From assembly GCA_943736015.1 (NCBI GenBank), contig OX031071.1:34938619-35002618 (forward strand): a stretch of DNA of 64,000 nucleotides, read 5' to 3'. How positions within the stretch are numbered: the stretch's first letter is position 1; the number at the start of each line of letters is the position of its first letter. Shown here piece by piece: positions 21,190 to 32,187 of this stretch. The stretch is from Tridacna crocea (lineage: Eukaryota > Mollusca > Bivalvia > Cardiida > Cardiidae). The notes below the pieces were generated by a model. It saw nothing but the letters and a program-made list of their open reading frames with translations. It searched no databases and was not told the origin of the DNA. A program made the translations under genes and the position numbers.

Positions 21190-21421
21190 TTAACCTTTTC
21201 CCAAACAATCCCTGGTTTTTACGGGTCTAAAATAGTAGCCTTTTGAAAACATCGGAACTTTGTAAGAGAAGGAGAAAAATATACTGGTAACCAGCATTTT
21301 CTCCTTTTCCCACAATATTTTCTACCCTATCATAGACAGAAATAATATTTTCAGCAAGAGTCGTCTACAAATGCTTTCAACTTGGCCTAATCCAAAAGTT
21401 TGTCGTTTGGGAATGGCTTAA
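21190..21421 (-). mobile_element. MITE-T copy, complete
   Basis: TTAA at both edges, CCCAAACAATCCCTGG subtype. The left arm has an insertion (AACATCGGAACTTTGTAAGAG). Confidence 0.8.
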
Positions 21422-21449
21422 TAATACATATGGAGGTGTGAATAGGTGG

Positions 21450-21690
21450 CTAAGCCCTTTCCCAAACGATCTCGAGTTTTGAGTTTTCTTCACAACTTTG
21501 AAGAACAGGCCTTTTGCTGGAAAAGGAGAAAATGCTGCCCACCAGTATATTTTTCTCCTTCTCTTACAAAGTTTCCTACCCTTCCAAAAACAAGATTCAG
21601 CGTTTGAGTCACCTTTATTTTTTCGTCTGCAAATGTTTTGAACTTTGGAATAGTCTATAATGTTGTTGTTTAGTAAAGAATTTATGCTTA
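21450..21690 (-). mobile_element. MITE-T copy shared by the segmental duplication
   Basis: CCCTTTCCCAAACGATCTCG opens the R-end. The hairpin is at 21515-21585. The L-end is decayed (GTTGTTTAGTAAAGAATTTA). The counterpart at 36622-36856 sits at the same place in the partner segment, so this insertion predates the duplication. Confidence 0.75.
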
Positions 21691-22711
21691 TGCAAGAAGT
21701 TTCGACCTAGATCTGCCTGTACAGTCCACGCAGGCTGACCTGGATTGAAGCTCTTTTCTATTAGTCAATTTTACGCATGTCAAAGGACCAGTCTGCCTCA
21801 TGATTCAGTTATAGATCCACAGCTAATTGATGATCTGATTGATATAATTTATTTGTAGTATGTAGTAACTGATCACACAGAGACAGAAAAATCAGGCACC
21901 TGAACCATTAGACAGTCTGATCTGAATCTACACCTATTGCTATAGAGCACTGAATCGTGTCTGACCATCTGTGGATTATGTAAAAGAACACAAATATAAT
22001 GGAGATAAAATGTCACTTTTCCATGAAAAGCGGACGGATATGTTTTTAATCTGATCATGTTTCATTTCTTGTAACCTGGTTAAATGCAAAGTGTGACTGG
22101 ATTTCTCCTTTTTTGTGATGATCACGCGGCACAGATATGACAGAAAATATAGAGGGGATTTCTAAATTTAAAGTTGGTCAACCGAAGGCTTTGTTGATAC
22201 ATGTATACTTAGATATGCAGCAATGAATTGTTAATTTTCTATTAACTACTATAGTTTGGCTATTTTCTTCACGTTTCCTTTCACCTCTATATATTAGTTA
22301 CTTCTTTAAAACATTCGTCTTGTAATTAAAACAATACAAAACATTTCAACTTACTCTAATACTGCCATGGTAAGAAAACAGCGAAACCTTGACCTTTTAT
22401 GAAATAAATGGTATGTTTGTGCATTTTGGTTGTCTGATGCAATGTCTTGTTGATATCCATTCTTGTTTTCTCTGTTTAACTCTTTCCAACGAAAAATAGA
22501 AATAACATTATTTTTTGCAAAATAGAAATAACGTTATTTTTACATGGACAAAGATCAGATATCACATACCTCTAACATGCAATCTGATCTTTAATCAATA
22601 CTGGTTGCGTGTTTATTCAAGCATGCAAGGCAGAAATCAGCCTGAGTTTCAAAATGTTATATTTTAGCCATTAAAGTTCTGATCTTGATCTATGCTGTCA
22701 GATTACATAGA

Positions 22712-25700
22712 CACGAGTAGGAAACTTCATATTCAGAGCCAATGGCTCCGATGAGAAAATGATGTTTTGGCCTTCCGTTTCTGAAGATGTCGGCTGAAAA
22801 ACAATCCCAAAATAGGTAGGCATATCAGTATTTGTAATTAAGTGTTCTTATGTCTTTGAAATTCAAAATAAGGCGAATGTCATTCGATGCTCTGGTCTGT
22901 CAACGTATTTTCTGCACTATGGAAAGTTGGAACAGGTGTAAGATGTTGTCTGACTCGTTTGTGGCGTGGGTTGACCGCAGCCAAAATAATACGTCTCAGA
23001 GATAAATTCAGCCTGTTAATGCCATTTCATTGGCAAGTAAGAGAGATTCTAACTGTTCCAAAGCCGTGAATTAATGTCCTGAAATGTTACATTCACTACT
23101 GGCCAAAAATGGAAAAGAAAAGCACAAGAATTGATAAAAATAAAGAAGGGCTCCGATTATGTGGGCCGGCTCTGACTCCCTTTCAAAATTTTAGTTTTCT
23201 GTTAATAATTAGTAAGGACGTAAGTTTTGTTTTTCCATTAATATCTTTCAGTCCAAAATTTAGTTCATTTGTTGGATGGAACATGACCGCATGTATAACA
23301 ATACAAAGGACAGGTATTGTCACGTTAGAAAAATGCTGTTTATCATTAGTCTATCTAAATTTTGAAAATACTTCTGTATAGCTTTTGATTGGACCGAATG
23401 GTCCATATATAAAATTTTTCGTGCTTTTGTCGTATGTGCAGCCCTCAGCTAAGCACAAATAATGAAAAATATTTTCTTTTAGAAGTACGAGAATGATAAA
23501 CGCAACACGTGTTTGAATGGTCTAGATGCATGAATTTGCATTATGCAGTTTATGAATCATTATTCAGTCATCAAAAAAATTCTTTACACATGATTGAAAC
23601 TTTGGAAACATTGTCATTATTTTGCCTAGCAATTTTGAAAAAGGTTACCTATAAAAGTCATTTCGAAATCTGTCACCACCCCTACAATCATCACCACAGC
23701 AATGATTTTGATGAATCAGAATTCTGCAAATGAATTTTGGATAGATACCCAAAAACAATTTCTTGCAGAAGAGCACATGCTCGAAAGTGACTAAAATCAT
23801 AAATCCAACGAGAGAACCACATGCAGGTGCCAACAATAAGCTGTTGTTTTTCGTACGTCTTAAAAATTTCCAAAACGATTTTTGAAAAGGGTCACTCTAG
23901 GAACATATCTGTGAAATATTTCGAAGTCTGACCAGCCATTCAAGAGAAGAAGATTTTTTTTAAATTCTTTCATGTCCATATAATGTTAATAGCCCACAGC
24001 CATCAGAGCCATGTTTCTTGATGGATCAAAATTTCTTGAACACTTTGAGAAAAGGGTCACCCAAAAATTTCTGTGAAAGTATTTCAAAATATGACAAGCC
24101 GTTCCAGAGAAGAATTTTTAATAATTTCTTTATGGCCGTATAGTGCAAGCGGCCACCCTCATGAGGGCCATGTTTATAGGCAGATCAAATTTCGCGAACA
24201 TTTTTTGAAAAGGTTCACCAAAGGAACATCTCTGAAATTATTTCAAAATCTGACCAGCCGTTCCAGGGAAGAAGAATCATGTTTCCGTATAGTGTCCATA
24301 CAGAGCTATGTTTATTGGCGGATCAAATTTGCGAACAATTTTTTAAAAGGGTCACCCAAAAGACATCTCTGTGACACGATTCCAAAATCTGACAATCGGT
24401 TTCAGAGAAGAATAATTTTTAAGAATTTCTTCATGGTCATAGTGCAAGTAACTCTCATTCATCAGAGCCGTGTTTTTTGACGGATCAAAATAAAGAAGAT
24501 TTTTTGGGATTCTTTTTTTTTTCATTTCCGTATAGTGCAAGTAGCCCCCATTCAACAGAGCCAGGTCTTTTGACATCAAAATTATTTCGGAAAAGGGTAA
24601 CCCAAGTTCATTTCTGTGAAATTTATATTAAATCTGACCAGCGGTTTCAGAGAAGAAGAATTTTCAAGAATTTCTTCATTTCCGTTCAGTGCAAGTAGTA
24701 CTCATTCACCAGAGCGATGTTTCTTACGGGGCTAAAATTTCACCTACAAATTTTGAAAAGGGTCACCCAAGGAAAATTTCTGTGAAATGATTTCATAATC
24801 TGACGAGCAGTTTCAAAGGTAAAGATTTCTAAAGAATTTCCTGGCAACCAGGGTTTTTGATGGAATCAAATTCTGTAAACATTTTTTAATGAGGTCCTCC
24901 CAGGAAACATTCACGCTAAGTTTGGTCCAAATTGGCCCAGTGGTTTAGGAGGTGAAGATGTTTAAAGAAATTGTTGACGACGGACTAAGACGACGCACTA
25001 CGGACGACGGACACATTGTTATTCTAAAAGCTCCCCTTGAGCACGCTGTGCTTAGATGAGCTGAAAACGGAATTAACGGAGACTTTTGATGAATTTAAGG
25101 AAACTTATTGTGATAATGCCCCATCATATGACCTTTTAAACTCTGGCATCGTGAATTCAAATATGGCCGGAAGTCTGTTCTAGAATTTAATTGACCATTG
25201 GGTTAAAAGAAGTATTTTTTACCCATTTTCTATCAGATGGCAGTCAGGTATATGACTCAGTTCAAACACCTGTAAATCAGAAACCACAATTAGTTCAGAG
25301 CTGTAATTTACCACATAACCCATAGAGATATAAATCACTACACATGCAAAATTTCAGTTAGATCAGACAACTGAAAGTGGGTCAGGGGCATTACTTATTG
25401 AACGCCCCTCGTAAAATGAACTTGTTGCTTCACATATAACTCGACGCACCTTCATATATATATATATACCGGCAAATTAGGAAAAAAATAAACGAAATTC
25501 TTCTTCCATCGGAGCCAACCGATATTTTCGTAGCCTACGTACACAATCGGAGCCTTCCTTAAATTACGCCCGATTTTGTGTAGTTTTCTGTCTGTTCTTG
25601 CATTGAGTGAATGGAAACGGCAAAGATAATTATCTAAGCCTGTAGAACAGGAACATTTCTTTACTTTGCTTATTTAATGGGCAGAAGGAGCCTGCATTTA

Positions 25701-25991
25701 TCCCCGAGACGTATTATTTTGGCTAGGGTCAACCCACGCCACAAATGATTCAGACAACCTCGTACAACTCTTCCAACTTCCCGTAGTGCAGAAAACACGT
25801 TGAAAGACCAGAGCATCGAATGGCATTCTTCTTTGTTTGAATTTCAAAGACATATGAACACATAATTACAAATATTGACATGCCTACCTATTTTGGGATT
25901 GTTTTTCAGCCGACATCTTCAGAAACGGAAGGCCAACACAACATTTTCTCGTCGGAGCCATTGGCTCTGAATATGAAGTTTCCTACCCGTG
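22712..25991. mobile_element. Long-TIR DNA transposon, non-autonomous, 4-bp TSD
   Basis: The termini CACGAGTAGGAAACTTCATA and the complement of TATGAAGTTTCCTACCCGTG open inverted repeats. These stay recognisable for about 300 bp and, more weakly, to about 450 bp (GGCTCCGATTATGTG near 23150, CACAATCGGAGCC near 25550). TAGA flanks both sides (22708-22711 and 25992-25995). The paralogous locus near 38155 has a single TAGA and no insert, so this is a genuine target-site duplication. The interior has no transposase frame; it holds a degenerate tandem array. A CAC start with a 4-bp TSD is compatible with Chapaev-like elements of the CMC group, but no protein supports that. Confidence 0.85.
23880..25060 (+). 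repeat. Pearl-like degenerate tandem array 2 inside the long-TIR element
   Basis: About eight diverged units of 140-170 bp carry AAAAGGGTCACCCAAGG, TCTGTGAAATATTTCGAAG, CTGACCAGCCGTTCCAGAG and GAATTTCTTCAT. The array ends with AAATTGTTGACGACGGAC and ACGACGCACTACGGACGACG. It then reads CTCCCCTTGAGCACGCTGTG and AGATGAGCTG. Short open frames such as 24073-24480 are array artefacts. Confidence 0.75.
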
Positions 25992-25995
25992 TAGA

Positions 25996-26340
25996 GGAGC
26001 CTCAAAGATAAAAAGGAGAAATAAAGAGAAAAAAAGCTGCCTCAGCTTTGGTGGATTGTAATAAGGCAGGACTACAATTTTGTTGTTTGGTAGTAATATA
26101 ACCTTTCACTCTTTACTAAATGACAAACGTTTTGATTTGCTCGAGGCAAATACAGTGTTAATGTTGTTGTTGTTTTTTAACGCCATTTGCAAGATTATTT
26201 CATTTATATCGCGAGGCGGCCAGCATACTTATCCATGCTTCCTGGAGTCTCTTTTTACAAATTCTCCGTACAATTTTATTTCTAAGCCACTGGCTGCTTT
26301 TCCACATACCCATCGTTAACAATGGTCAGCGAGGGGAATG
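25996..26340 (+). repeat. Segmental duplication S1, right part (partner 38161-38890)
   Basis: GCCTCAAAGATAAAAAGGAG, AAGCTGCCTCAGCTTTGGTG, ACAATTTTGTTGTTTGGTAG and TCCGTACAA / CACTGGCTGCTTTTC align with the partner. A third partial copy of the last 130 bp lies at 40065-40200. Confidence 0.8.
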
Positions 26341-26375
26341 GAATGAATCCTGTCGCAATGACTATAATCAGTCCT

Positions 26376-26675
26376 ACCAGCCGATATAGCTCAGTAGGTA
26401 GAGCGTAGGACTTGTGAACACAATGTCCTACAGGTTGTGGGTTCGAATCCCCGGCTGGCCAACTAAAAATTACTAATAGTCTTTCGGATGAGACGTTAAA
26501 CCGAGGTCCTGTGTGACGGTGCTACACACCCAGCACGTTAAAGAACCAGGCGGAATTCTCAGTAGTTTCGTCCTGTATCCTTGCACTATCCCCCGTAACA
26601 ACTAACCGTCTTCTGGGGGCGTCGCTCAGATGGGCAACCGGTAGCGACGATAAATAAACGAAAATAATCAATCAA
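26376..26675 (+). mobile_element. tRNA-headed SINE with 12-bp TSD
   Basis: A tRNA-like head has a 7-bp acceptor-like stem (CCAGCCG at 26377, CGGCTGG at 26452). It carries an A box (TAGCTCAGTAGGTAGAGCG) and a B box (GGTTCGAATCC). The body contains CTTTCGGATGAGACGTTAAA and CAGCACGTTAAAGAACC. The tail is AT-rich with AATCAATCAAATAATC. ATAATCAGTCCT flanks both sides (26364-26375 and 26676-26687). Confidence 0.9.
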
Positions 26676-26687
26676 ATAATCAGTCCT

Positions 26688-26774
26688 CAGAAAGAAATTG
26701 GCCGAGGGAGGGATCGAACCCAGGACTCCCTGTTCTCAAGTCCAGCACGCTACCGACTGAGCTAGCGGGGCTCT
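26688..26774 (-). mobile_element. Second tRNA-headed SINE, interrupted
   Basis: On the minus strand CCCGCTAGCTCAGTCGGTAG is an A box and GGGTTCGATCC a B box. Its body continues toward lower coordinates, is broken by the SINE at 26376-26675 and resumes below 26375 (GACTATAATCAGTCCT). A related uninterrupted copy at about 40690-40800 reads GACTATCGTCAGTCCTGGGA. Confidence 0.8.
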
Positions 26775-26784
26775 GCAGCGAATT

Positions 26785-27100
26785 AAGACGACAAATGTTG
26801 CTCAAATCATGAAGCTTGCCTATGAATGAGTAAACAACATTGTTGGGAAAGTACAAAAATCTGATAACAGCATTCTCTCTCATCCCATCATATTCTTAAA
26901 ATGTTTAATTCCTTTACAGCACAACTCTGACTTTTCACGACGTCGACGAATAACGCCTCACAAACATGCTGGTTACCTTTCCCCATAATACTCTCTTCCC
27001 CCATATACAGTTAATCTCACAATTTCATCCATCTTTTGGCTGTCGTTTGCAAATGTTTTCTATTTGGATAAATGTAAAATTTTGTGGTTTGGTAAAGGTA
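26785..27100. mobile_element. Two decayed MITE-T relics
   Basis: AACAACATTGTTGGGAAAG and AACAGCATTCTCTCTC come from one hairpin. From about 26900, ACATGCTGGTTACC, GTCGTTTGCAAATGTTTTC and TTTGTGGTTTGGTAAAGG are the right part of a second. Confidence 0.5.
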
Positions 27101-27600
27101 CTTTAATATAAAAAAAAATATCAAATCATTGTAATACCAAAGACTATTTCATTTGGAATATCTTACATGTAAAACTAGTATCTCCTGTGTAGATCCAAGA
27201 TCAGACTGCATGTTCTATGCAGTTTGATTTGTGCCAGCATAACTGAATTTCACGGGTTTCAAAAAAAAAAAAAAAAGAAAGATACACACCAAAAAACAAA
27301 CTTTTTTTGTCGAAATGTATAAGAAAAAAAACTTTATGAAAGATGTTGAAAATGATGCAAAATCTCCTTTTCTCACAATTGACGAAAAAAATGTTTGACC
27401 TGTGGTTGTCGACCTGAAAAGAACAAAATTCCCCGTATCCGTCTCCTATTACAGGTACGACGTTACCTTATCTCACCTTAAAAACCCGTCCTTATTTTAA
27501 ATGTTGTACTAAAGTAAATCAGAGTCTTTGAAATAAGAGAAAAACTAGACTCGTTAATACTGCAGATGACAAGTTGACTGTTTCTCACTGTAGAGATGTC
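27101..27600. other. Unassigned, with one hairpin-motif copy
   Basis: GTGTAGATCCAAGATCAGAC followed by TGCATGTTCTATGCAG (27189-27230) is a copy of the dispersed GATCAGACTGCA hairpin. A poly(A) run lies at 27261-27276. Confidence 0.5.
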
Positions 27601-27602
27601 CC

Positions 27603-27829
27603 TTAACCCTGTCCCAAACAGTCCCTGGATTTTACGGGCCTAGAATAGTAGCCTTTTGAAAACATTGTGAGAAAAGGAGAAAATGCTGGTAACCAGCATT
27701 TTCTCCTTTTCCCACAATGTTTTCTACCCTATCATAGACAGAAATCATCTTTTCAGCAAGAGTTGAATTGTCGTCTGCAAATGCTTTCAATTTGGTCTAG
27801 TCCAAAAGTTTGTCGTTTGGGAAAGGGTT
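27603..27829 (-). mobile_element. MITE-T copy, near complete
   Basis: Left TTAA, R-end AGTCCCTGGATTTTACGGGC. The palindromic hairpin at 27656-27724 has few mismatches. The right edge is TTCA instead of TTAA. Confidence 0.85.
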
Positions 27830-27981
27830 CATACTTTATCACACAATACAAACGACTCTAAAACTGAAGTAGTTAAATTTTATGGTGGCAAAAGGAGAAT
27901 TTGCTGGTAACAGGAATTTTCTCTTTTTTCCAAATTGTTTTCACGTGCTTTCAAAGACAGCTTTTGTCATTTGAACTAAAC

Positions 27982-28210
27982 ATTATCCTTTACCAAACAA
28001 TCCATGGTTTTTACGACCCTGAGATGGAACCCTCTTAAAATCATTGTGGGAAAAGGAGAAAATGCTGGTAACCCGCATTTTCTCCTTTTTCCATAATGTT
28101 TTCTACCCTGCTAGAAACAAATTCCAAATTCTCTAGTAATGTTTATTTTGTCGTCTGCATATGCCTTAATTTGGAACAGTCTAAAATTTTGTCGTTTGGT
28201 AAAGTATTAA
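27982..28210 (-). mobile_element. MITE-T copy, near complete
   Basis: CCTTTACCAAACAATCCATG starts the R-end and the right edge is TTAA at 28207. A further hairpin fragment (AAAGGAGAATTTGCTGG) lies just before it at 27885-27950. Confidence 0.8.
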
Positions 28211-28429
28211 CTTGTCGTACTTTCAATTTTGACGAGTCTAACATTTTAATAATGCGGTAGTGCAGTTTCCTTTTGGTGTTGTAGGTACGGTGGTAGCCGC
28301 CGTTTTAAATTTTATTTCATTTAAATGATGTCTGTCCGAGCACCTATCCATATGTTTCCAGACTTCGAAGTCTTCATGTTATCTACTGACGGAGCCATTC
28401 AGGGATATCGGTTTTAGATAAAATTGACC

Positions 28430-28640
28430 GTTAACATTAAAGATGGAAACAGGAATTTCTGGGGAAGACAAATCAAGATCAAACATCACAAACTGTAAAG
28501 TCTTGTTTGAAACCTATACTGTCCGGTTGTTTAGTAAAGCCTCTAGGGGTAAAAATCATGCACAGATCAAGATCAGACTGCACAAAATGTAAAGTCTGAT
28601 GTAAAACCTATACAGTCAGATTGTTCAGTCAAGTCCCAGA
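28430..28640 (+). repeat. Two tandem GATCAGACTGCA-type hairpin units
   Basis: AAATCAAGATCAAACATCAC...CCTATACTGTCCGGTTGTTTAG and CAGATCAAGATCAGACTGC...CCTATACAGTCAGATTG follow one another at about 110 bp spacing. Confidence 0.6.
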
Positions 28641-28698
28641 GATAAAAAAAACTATGTAAAAAAACACGTACATGAGCCATGCTCTGGGAAAAGGGGGC

Positions 28699-28911
28699 TT
28701 AAGCCTTTCCCAAACAATCCCTGGAATAGTAGCCTTTTGAAAACATTGTGGGAAAGGAGAAAATGCTGGTAACCAGCATTTTCTCCTTTTTCCAAAATGT
28801 TTTCTACCCTATCATAGACAGAAATCATCTTTTCAGTAAGAGCTGAATTGTCGTCTGCAAATGCTTTCAATTAGGTCTAGTCCAAAAGTTTGTCGTTTGG
28901 GAAAGGTTTAA
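28699..28911 (-). mobile_element. MITE-T copy, near complete
   Basis: TTAA at both edges. The R-end has an internal deletion (CCCTGGAATAGTAGCC). The hairpin is at 28738-28803. The same subtype occurs at 5311, 21190 and 27603. Confidence 0.85.
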
Positions 28912-29109
28912 TACATCTGCGAAAAGTCCGCGCAGACTGACATGGGCCGAAACTTTCCGCTATTGAACAATTTTCTGTATGTCAAAGGACCAGTGTAATT
29001 AATGATTCAGTTGGTTGTTAAATGAAGTGGATATTATGAGTCTATAAGTATGTAATGGTTTATTTGGTACCATGGATGTATTAAGCTCCCTTTTGTCAGA
29101 GCATAACTC

Positions 29110-29775
29110 ACATGTATTCAACATAGATCTACGCCACATGTTTTGTCGTCTATTAACGGTCTTAAATATAGACCTGGGTAATATTTTGTCATCTAAATAG
29201 TTTAGTGGATACAATGGAAGTTTTAAGAATTGATAAACTGTTTGATTATCAAAAAGGGCAGATAAAGATCAGACAGCATGGAAATTCTGCTGATCTTTGT
29301 CTATTACCTTTGCAAAGTATATCAGAGTTTGTAATAGACTGGATTTTTCTATGACTATTCCATAACGAAAGAAATTGTAGACAATAAATTTCATGTCGCT
29401 TAACCTTTACCACACAGCGACCCTGAGAAAACTTTTTGAAAACAATGTGGGAAAAGGAGAAAATACTGGTAACCAGCATAAGTTTCTACCCTTCCAAACA
29501 CAAATGAACAATCCTCTGTGAATAGGGAACTTGATGGATCTGCTGAAAGGTTTGGCCCAGATCAATTTCCGTGTGTCAAAGGAAATGTCTACCTCATGAT
29601 TAAGACGGCTGTTTAAAAAAGTCGCCAATATAAACAATAATGGATCCATCATACATCACAGAGAAAAGCCCCCTTTTGTCAGAGCATGGAATTTAGTCAT
29701 ATTCATTTTGTTCTCTGCAATTTGCTTTCAGTTTGAACAAGTCTAAACTGGTAGCGTGTGGTAACGAGTTGAATA
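29110..29775 (+). repeat. Dispersed duplication, partner of 19870-20470
   Basis: Collinear with the 19.87 kb copy. It includes a MITE-T relic (29400-29515, left TTAA and hairpin AGGAGAAAATACTGGTAACC) and another half (29690-29775). Confidence 0.7.
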
Positions 29776-30387
29776 ACTTGTCTTTAAAAATGACAAAGAA
29801 CAGAGAATTCATTCAAGTACTTAGGCCTCCGGCCCATAATACTACACAGTGCTACATTATCATCATAATGTAAGAGTGAAAATATCTACACACTTATATG
29901 TTGAATTTACCAGACGACAAAATGTAGACTTGACCAAATTAAAAGCCCTTGCAGACGACAATTTAGTTGTTTATAATTGCAATGATTGAACTTGTCTAAA
30001 TAAAACGATAGGAAAGATAGTGAGAAAAGGAAAAAAAACAATGGTTACTCATGTAACATGCATACATTTGTTAACTATCAAACGATAAAACCGTAGACTT
30101 GTCTAAATTCAAAGCGTCACTATACGACAATTTAGATGTCACTAAACTTGTCTTTTGAATGCTTAAAAATAACCGTCGGATGCTGAGAGAATGCTGGACA
30201 CCTATACACATATTTTCTCCCTCCCACAATGTTTTCAAAAGACTTTTATTTAAGCGTCGTTAAAACTCAGAATGGTATGGTAAACAGGATACAGTCATTT
30301 CTATACTTAGACCTTTGGCCCATGATACAACACTATGCAACATTTTCATCATAATGTACAGACTGAAAAGATATATATACATATATG

Positions 30388-30606
30388 TTAACTTTACCAC
30401 ACGACAAAATATAGACTTGAACTAAATTAAAAGCATTTGCAGACGACAATATAGTTGTATCTGTAATGGATGAGCTTATCTTTGATACGATAGAAAACAT
30501 TGTGAGAAAAGGAGAAAACAATGGTTACCCGTGTTTTCTCCTCTCCCTCAATGTCTTCAAAACGCTTTTCCCAAAGGGTCGTCAAGACTCGGTATGGTAT
30601 AGTCAA
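30388..30606 (+). mobile_element. MITE-T subtype copy
   Basis: GTTAACTTTACCACACGAC to CTCGGTATGGTATAGTCAAC. The hairpin core here is AAAACAATGGTTACCCGTGT, unlike the usual AATGCTGGTTACCAGC. Sister copies: about 29905-30290 (rearranged) and 31895-32125. Confidence 0.75.
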
Positions 30607-30656
30607 CAGAACAGAATGGAACATTCATTTAAATACTTAGACCTCCGGCCCATAAT

Positions 30657-31856
30657 GTAATACCCCCATTCCACTAGGCCGCGATCTACGGCGCTCTGTG
30701 CGCTCATACAGAGCGCCGTAGATCGCCTCAGATCGCTGCCGGATTGGTGATTATGAGGACACTCCCGCTCAGATAACAACCAGATGACGCTCCACCGACG
30801 ATCAAGTAACGACCATTGAGATCCGATAGCGATTGAACAGTACATAGTCACTATCGTAGCTTCGCTGGGTGTTGCGACCTCATGCGACCTGTTTTCGCTC
30901 CGTTAGCGACCCGAGGCTTTGACGCTCCTTTCACTCCTTCCCCTGGGTGGCATACTGTAGTTGACTACAGAATTTATTGTACCTACACCAGGTGGTCTCC
31001 AAATGCGAAATGCTGATATGATGACTTTGTAGGATTAAGGTCCCTCTGTGCTCGAGACATATACATGTATGGTATGGACCATTAGAGAAAAAGAATCGGA
31101 TACAAGGAAATCCGGGTACAAGCCCCTAACTCTTCTTCGAATATACATGTACCTCCTTGGTTCCTTAGCATGCCCAGTGTAAAGCACCGACAGACGCGAA
31201 GCTACCTCTCGGTTCCAAACCAGTCCACCTTGTGGGAAACACATGGAGTCTCAAAAAGATCCTGGTTGGGCCGGGTATCAAACTTCGGGCTTCAGGATTG
31301 AAAGTCCAGCATTTTACCACTGCACTACCGGTCTTAGAGACAGACATTCTGTTATGTGGTCCTCCAAAAGTGCGATCGGAGCGCCATCATATCGCCACTT
31401 GATCGTAATGGAGCACTATCCTATCGCCGCTTGATCGTAACAGGCCGCTATCATATCGCCGCTTGATCGTATGGGAGCGCGATCATATCGCCACTTGATC
31501 GCAACGGAGCGCTACTGCATCTCTGATGGTCGCTATCGGATCACATAGGAGCGCAATGACCAGCATACTGGAGGAACATTTGCGCTCTTGAGCGATCCGA
31601 TAGCGCTCCATTTACGATGTTTACGTTCTAGTTGCGATTCGATAGCGATTTAAGCGATTGAGTAGCGATGTGACGGCGTGCTGAACAGAGCGCCGCGGAT
31701 CTTTGTGCAAGGCAGTAGACTGGTAGCGATCTAGGCGATCTTGGCGATCCGTTAAAGATCTATTAGCGTGCTTGGCGTTCTTGGCGCTCTGCATGGTGAT
31801 CTACGGTGCTCCGTCAGAGCGCCGAGGATCGCGGCCTAGTGGAATGGGGGTATTAC
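30657..31856. mobile_element. GC-rich TIR element with 5-bp TSD
   Basis: The termini GTAATACCCCCATTCCACTA and its complement are perfect inverted repeats; they continue through GGCCGCGATC and CGGCGCTCTG. ATAAT flanks both sides (30652-30656 and 31857-31861). The sister copy near 30320 reads CCCATGATACAAC without the insert. The subterminal DNA is dense in AGCGATC/GATCGC motifs, and 31375-31510 carries four units of about 34 bp with ATATCGCCRCTTGATCG. There is no transposase frame. The superfamily is not assigned. Confidence 0.85.
30960..31345 (-). mobile_element. tRNA-headed SINE nested in the GC-rich element
   Basis: On the minus strand the head carries TAGTGCAGTGGTAAAATGC (A box) and a degenerate B box AGTTTGATACC. 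The body runs through GGTGGACTGGTTTGGAACC. The tail is near TACAATAAATTCTGTAG (minus strand, about 30970). Open frames on both strands here are side effects. Confidence 0.65.
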
Positions 31857-31894
31857 ATAATACAACATTCACCAGTATATATACACACGTGTGA

Positions 31895-32125
31895 TAACTT
31901 TACCAAACGACAACATTTAGACTTCACTATATACAATAAATTAAAGCATTTGCAGACTACAATTGTGTTGTTGAGGTGACGATTGAAATTGTCTTTGATG
32001 CAATTGAAAACAGTGTGAGAAAAGAGAAAAATGTTGGTTACCCGTATTTTCTTTTTCCTCACAATGTCCCCATAAGGCTTCTTCCCATGGGTCGTCAAAC
32101 TAGGGATGATATGGTAAAGATTTAT
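31895..32125 (+). mobile_element. MITE-T subtype copy
   Basis: AACTTTACCAAACGACAACA opens it and CTAGGGATGATATGGTAAAG closes it. The hairpin is AAAATGTTGGTTACCC with TATTTTCTTTTTCC. Confidence 0.7.
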
Positions 32126-32187
32126 GCTATTAACTAATACACTTACAAAAATTATTATATCGTATACTATCTCCTTTATATCATACT

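Larger units (their letters stand above)
20655..22711 (+). repeat. Segmental duplication S1, left part (partner 34060-38160)
   Basis: Long collinear similarity to 34060-34640 and then 36622-38160. Shared landmarks are ATGCGTCAAACAGTCA, AGGCCCGGGGAAGATTTAT, ACACCAAGGAGAC, AGTATGTAGTAACTGATCAC and ATCTTGATCTATGCTG. S1 lacks the minisatellite and the 37127 MITE-T present in the partner, and has its own MITE-T at 21190. Confidence 0.85.
29810..32125 (+). repeat. Segment present in three tandem copies
   Basis: Copies start at about 29815, 30305 and 30635. Each has TACTTAGRCCTCCGGCCCAT, then ACATT with CATCATAATGTA, a TATA-rich stretch, and a MITE-T of a related subtype (ACTTTACCACACGACAAAA). The third copy is split by the GC-rich element at 30657-31856. 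Confidence 0.8.

Noticed and set aside
24073..24480. 135-codon open frame
   Set aside because: It consists of three repeats of a degenerate tandem unit inside the long-TIR element.
26377..26459. Functional tRNA gene
   Set aside because: The A and B boxes and acceptor-like stem are good, but a SINE body, AT-rich tail and 12-bp TSD follow. The anticodon arm is irregular.
26699..26774. Functional tRNA gene on the minus strand
   Set aside because: The acceptor ends do not pair well and the sequence continues into a SINE body.
31035..31434. Small proteins on both strands in the GC-rich element
   Set aside because: The region is a nested SINE; frames on both strands reflect its composition.
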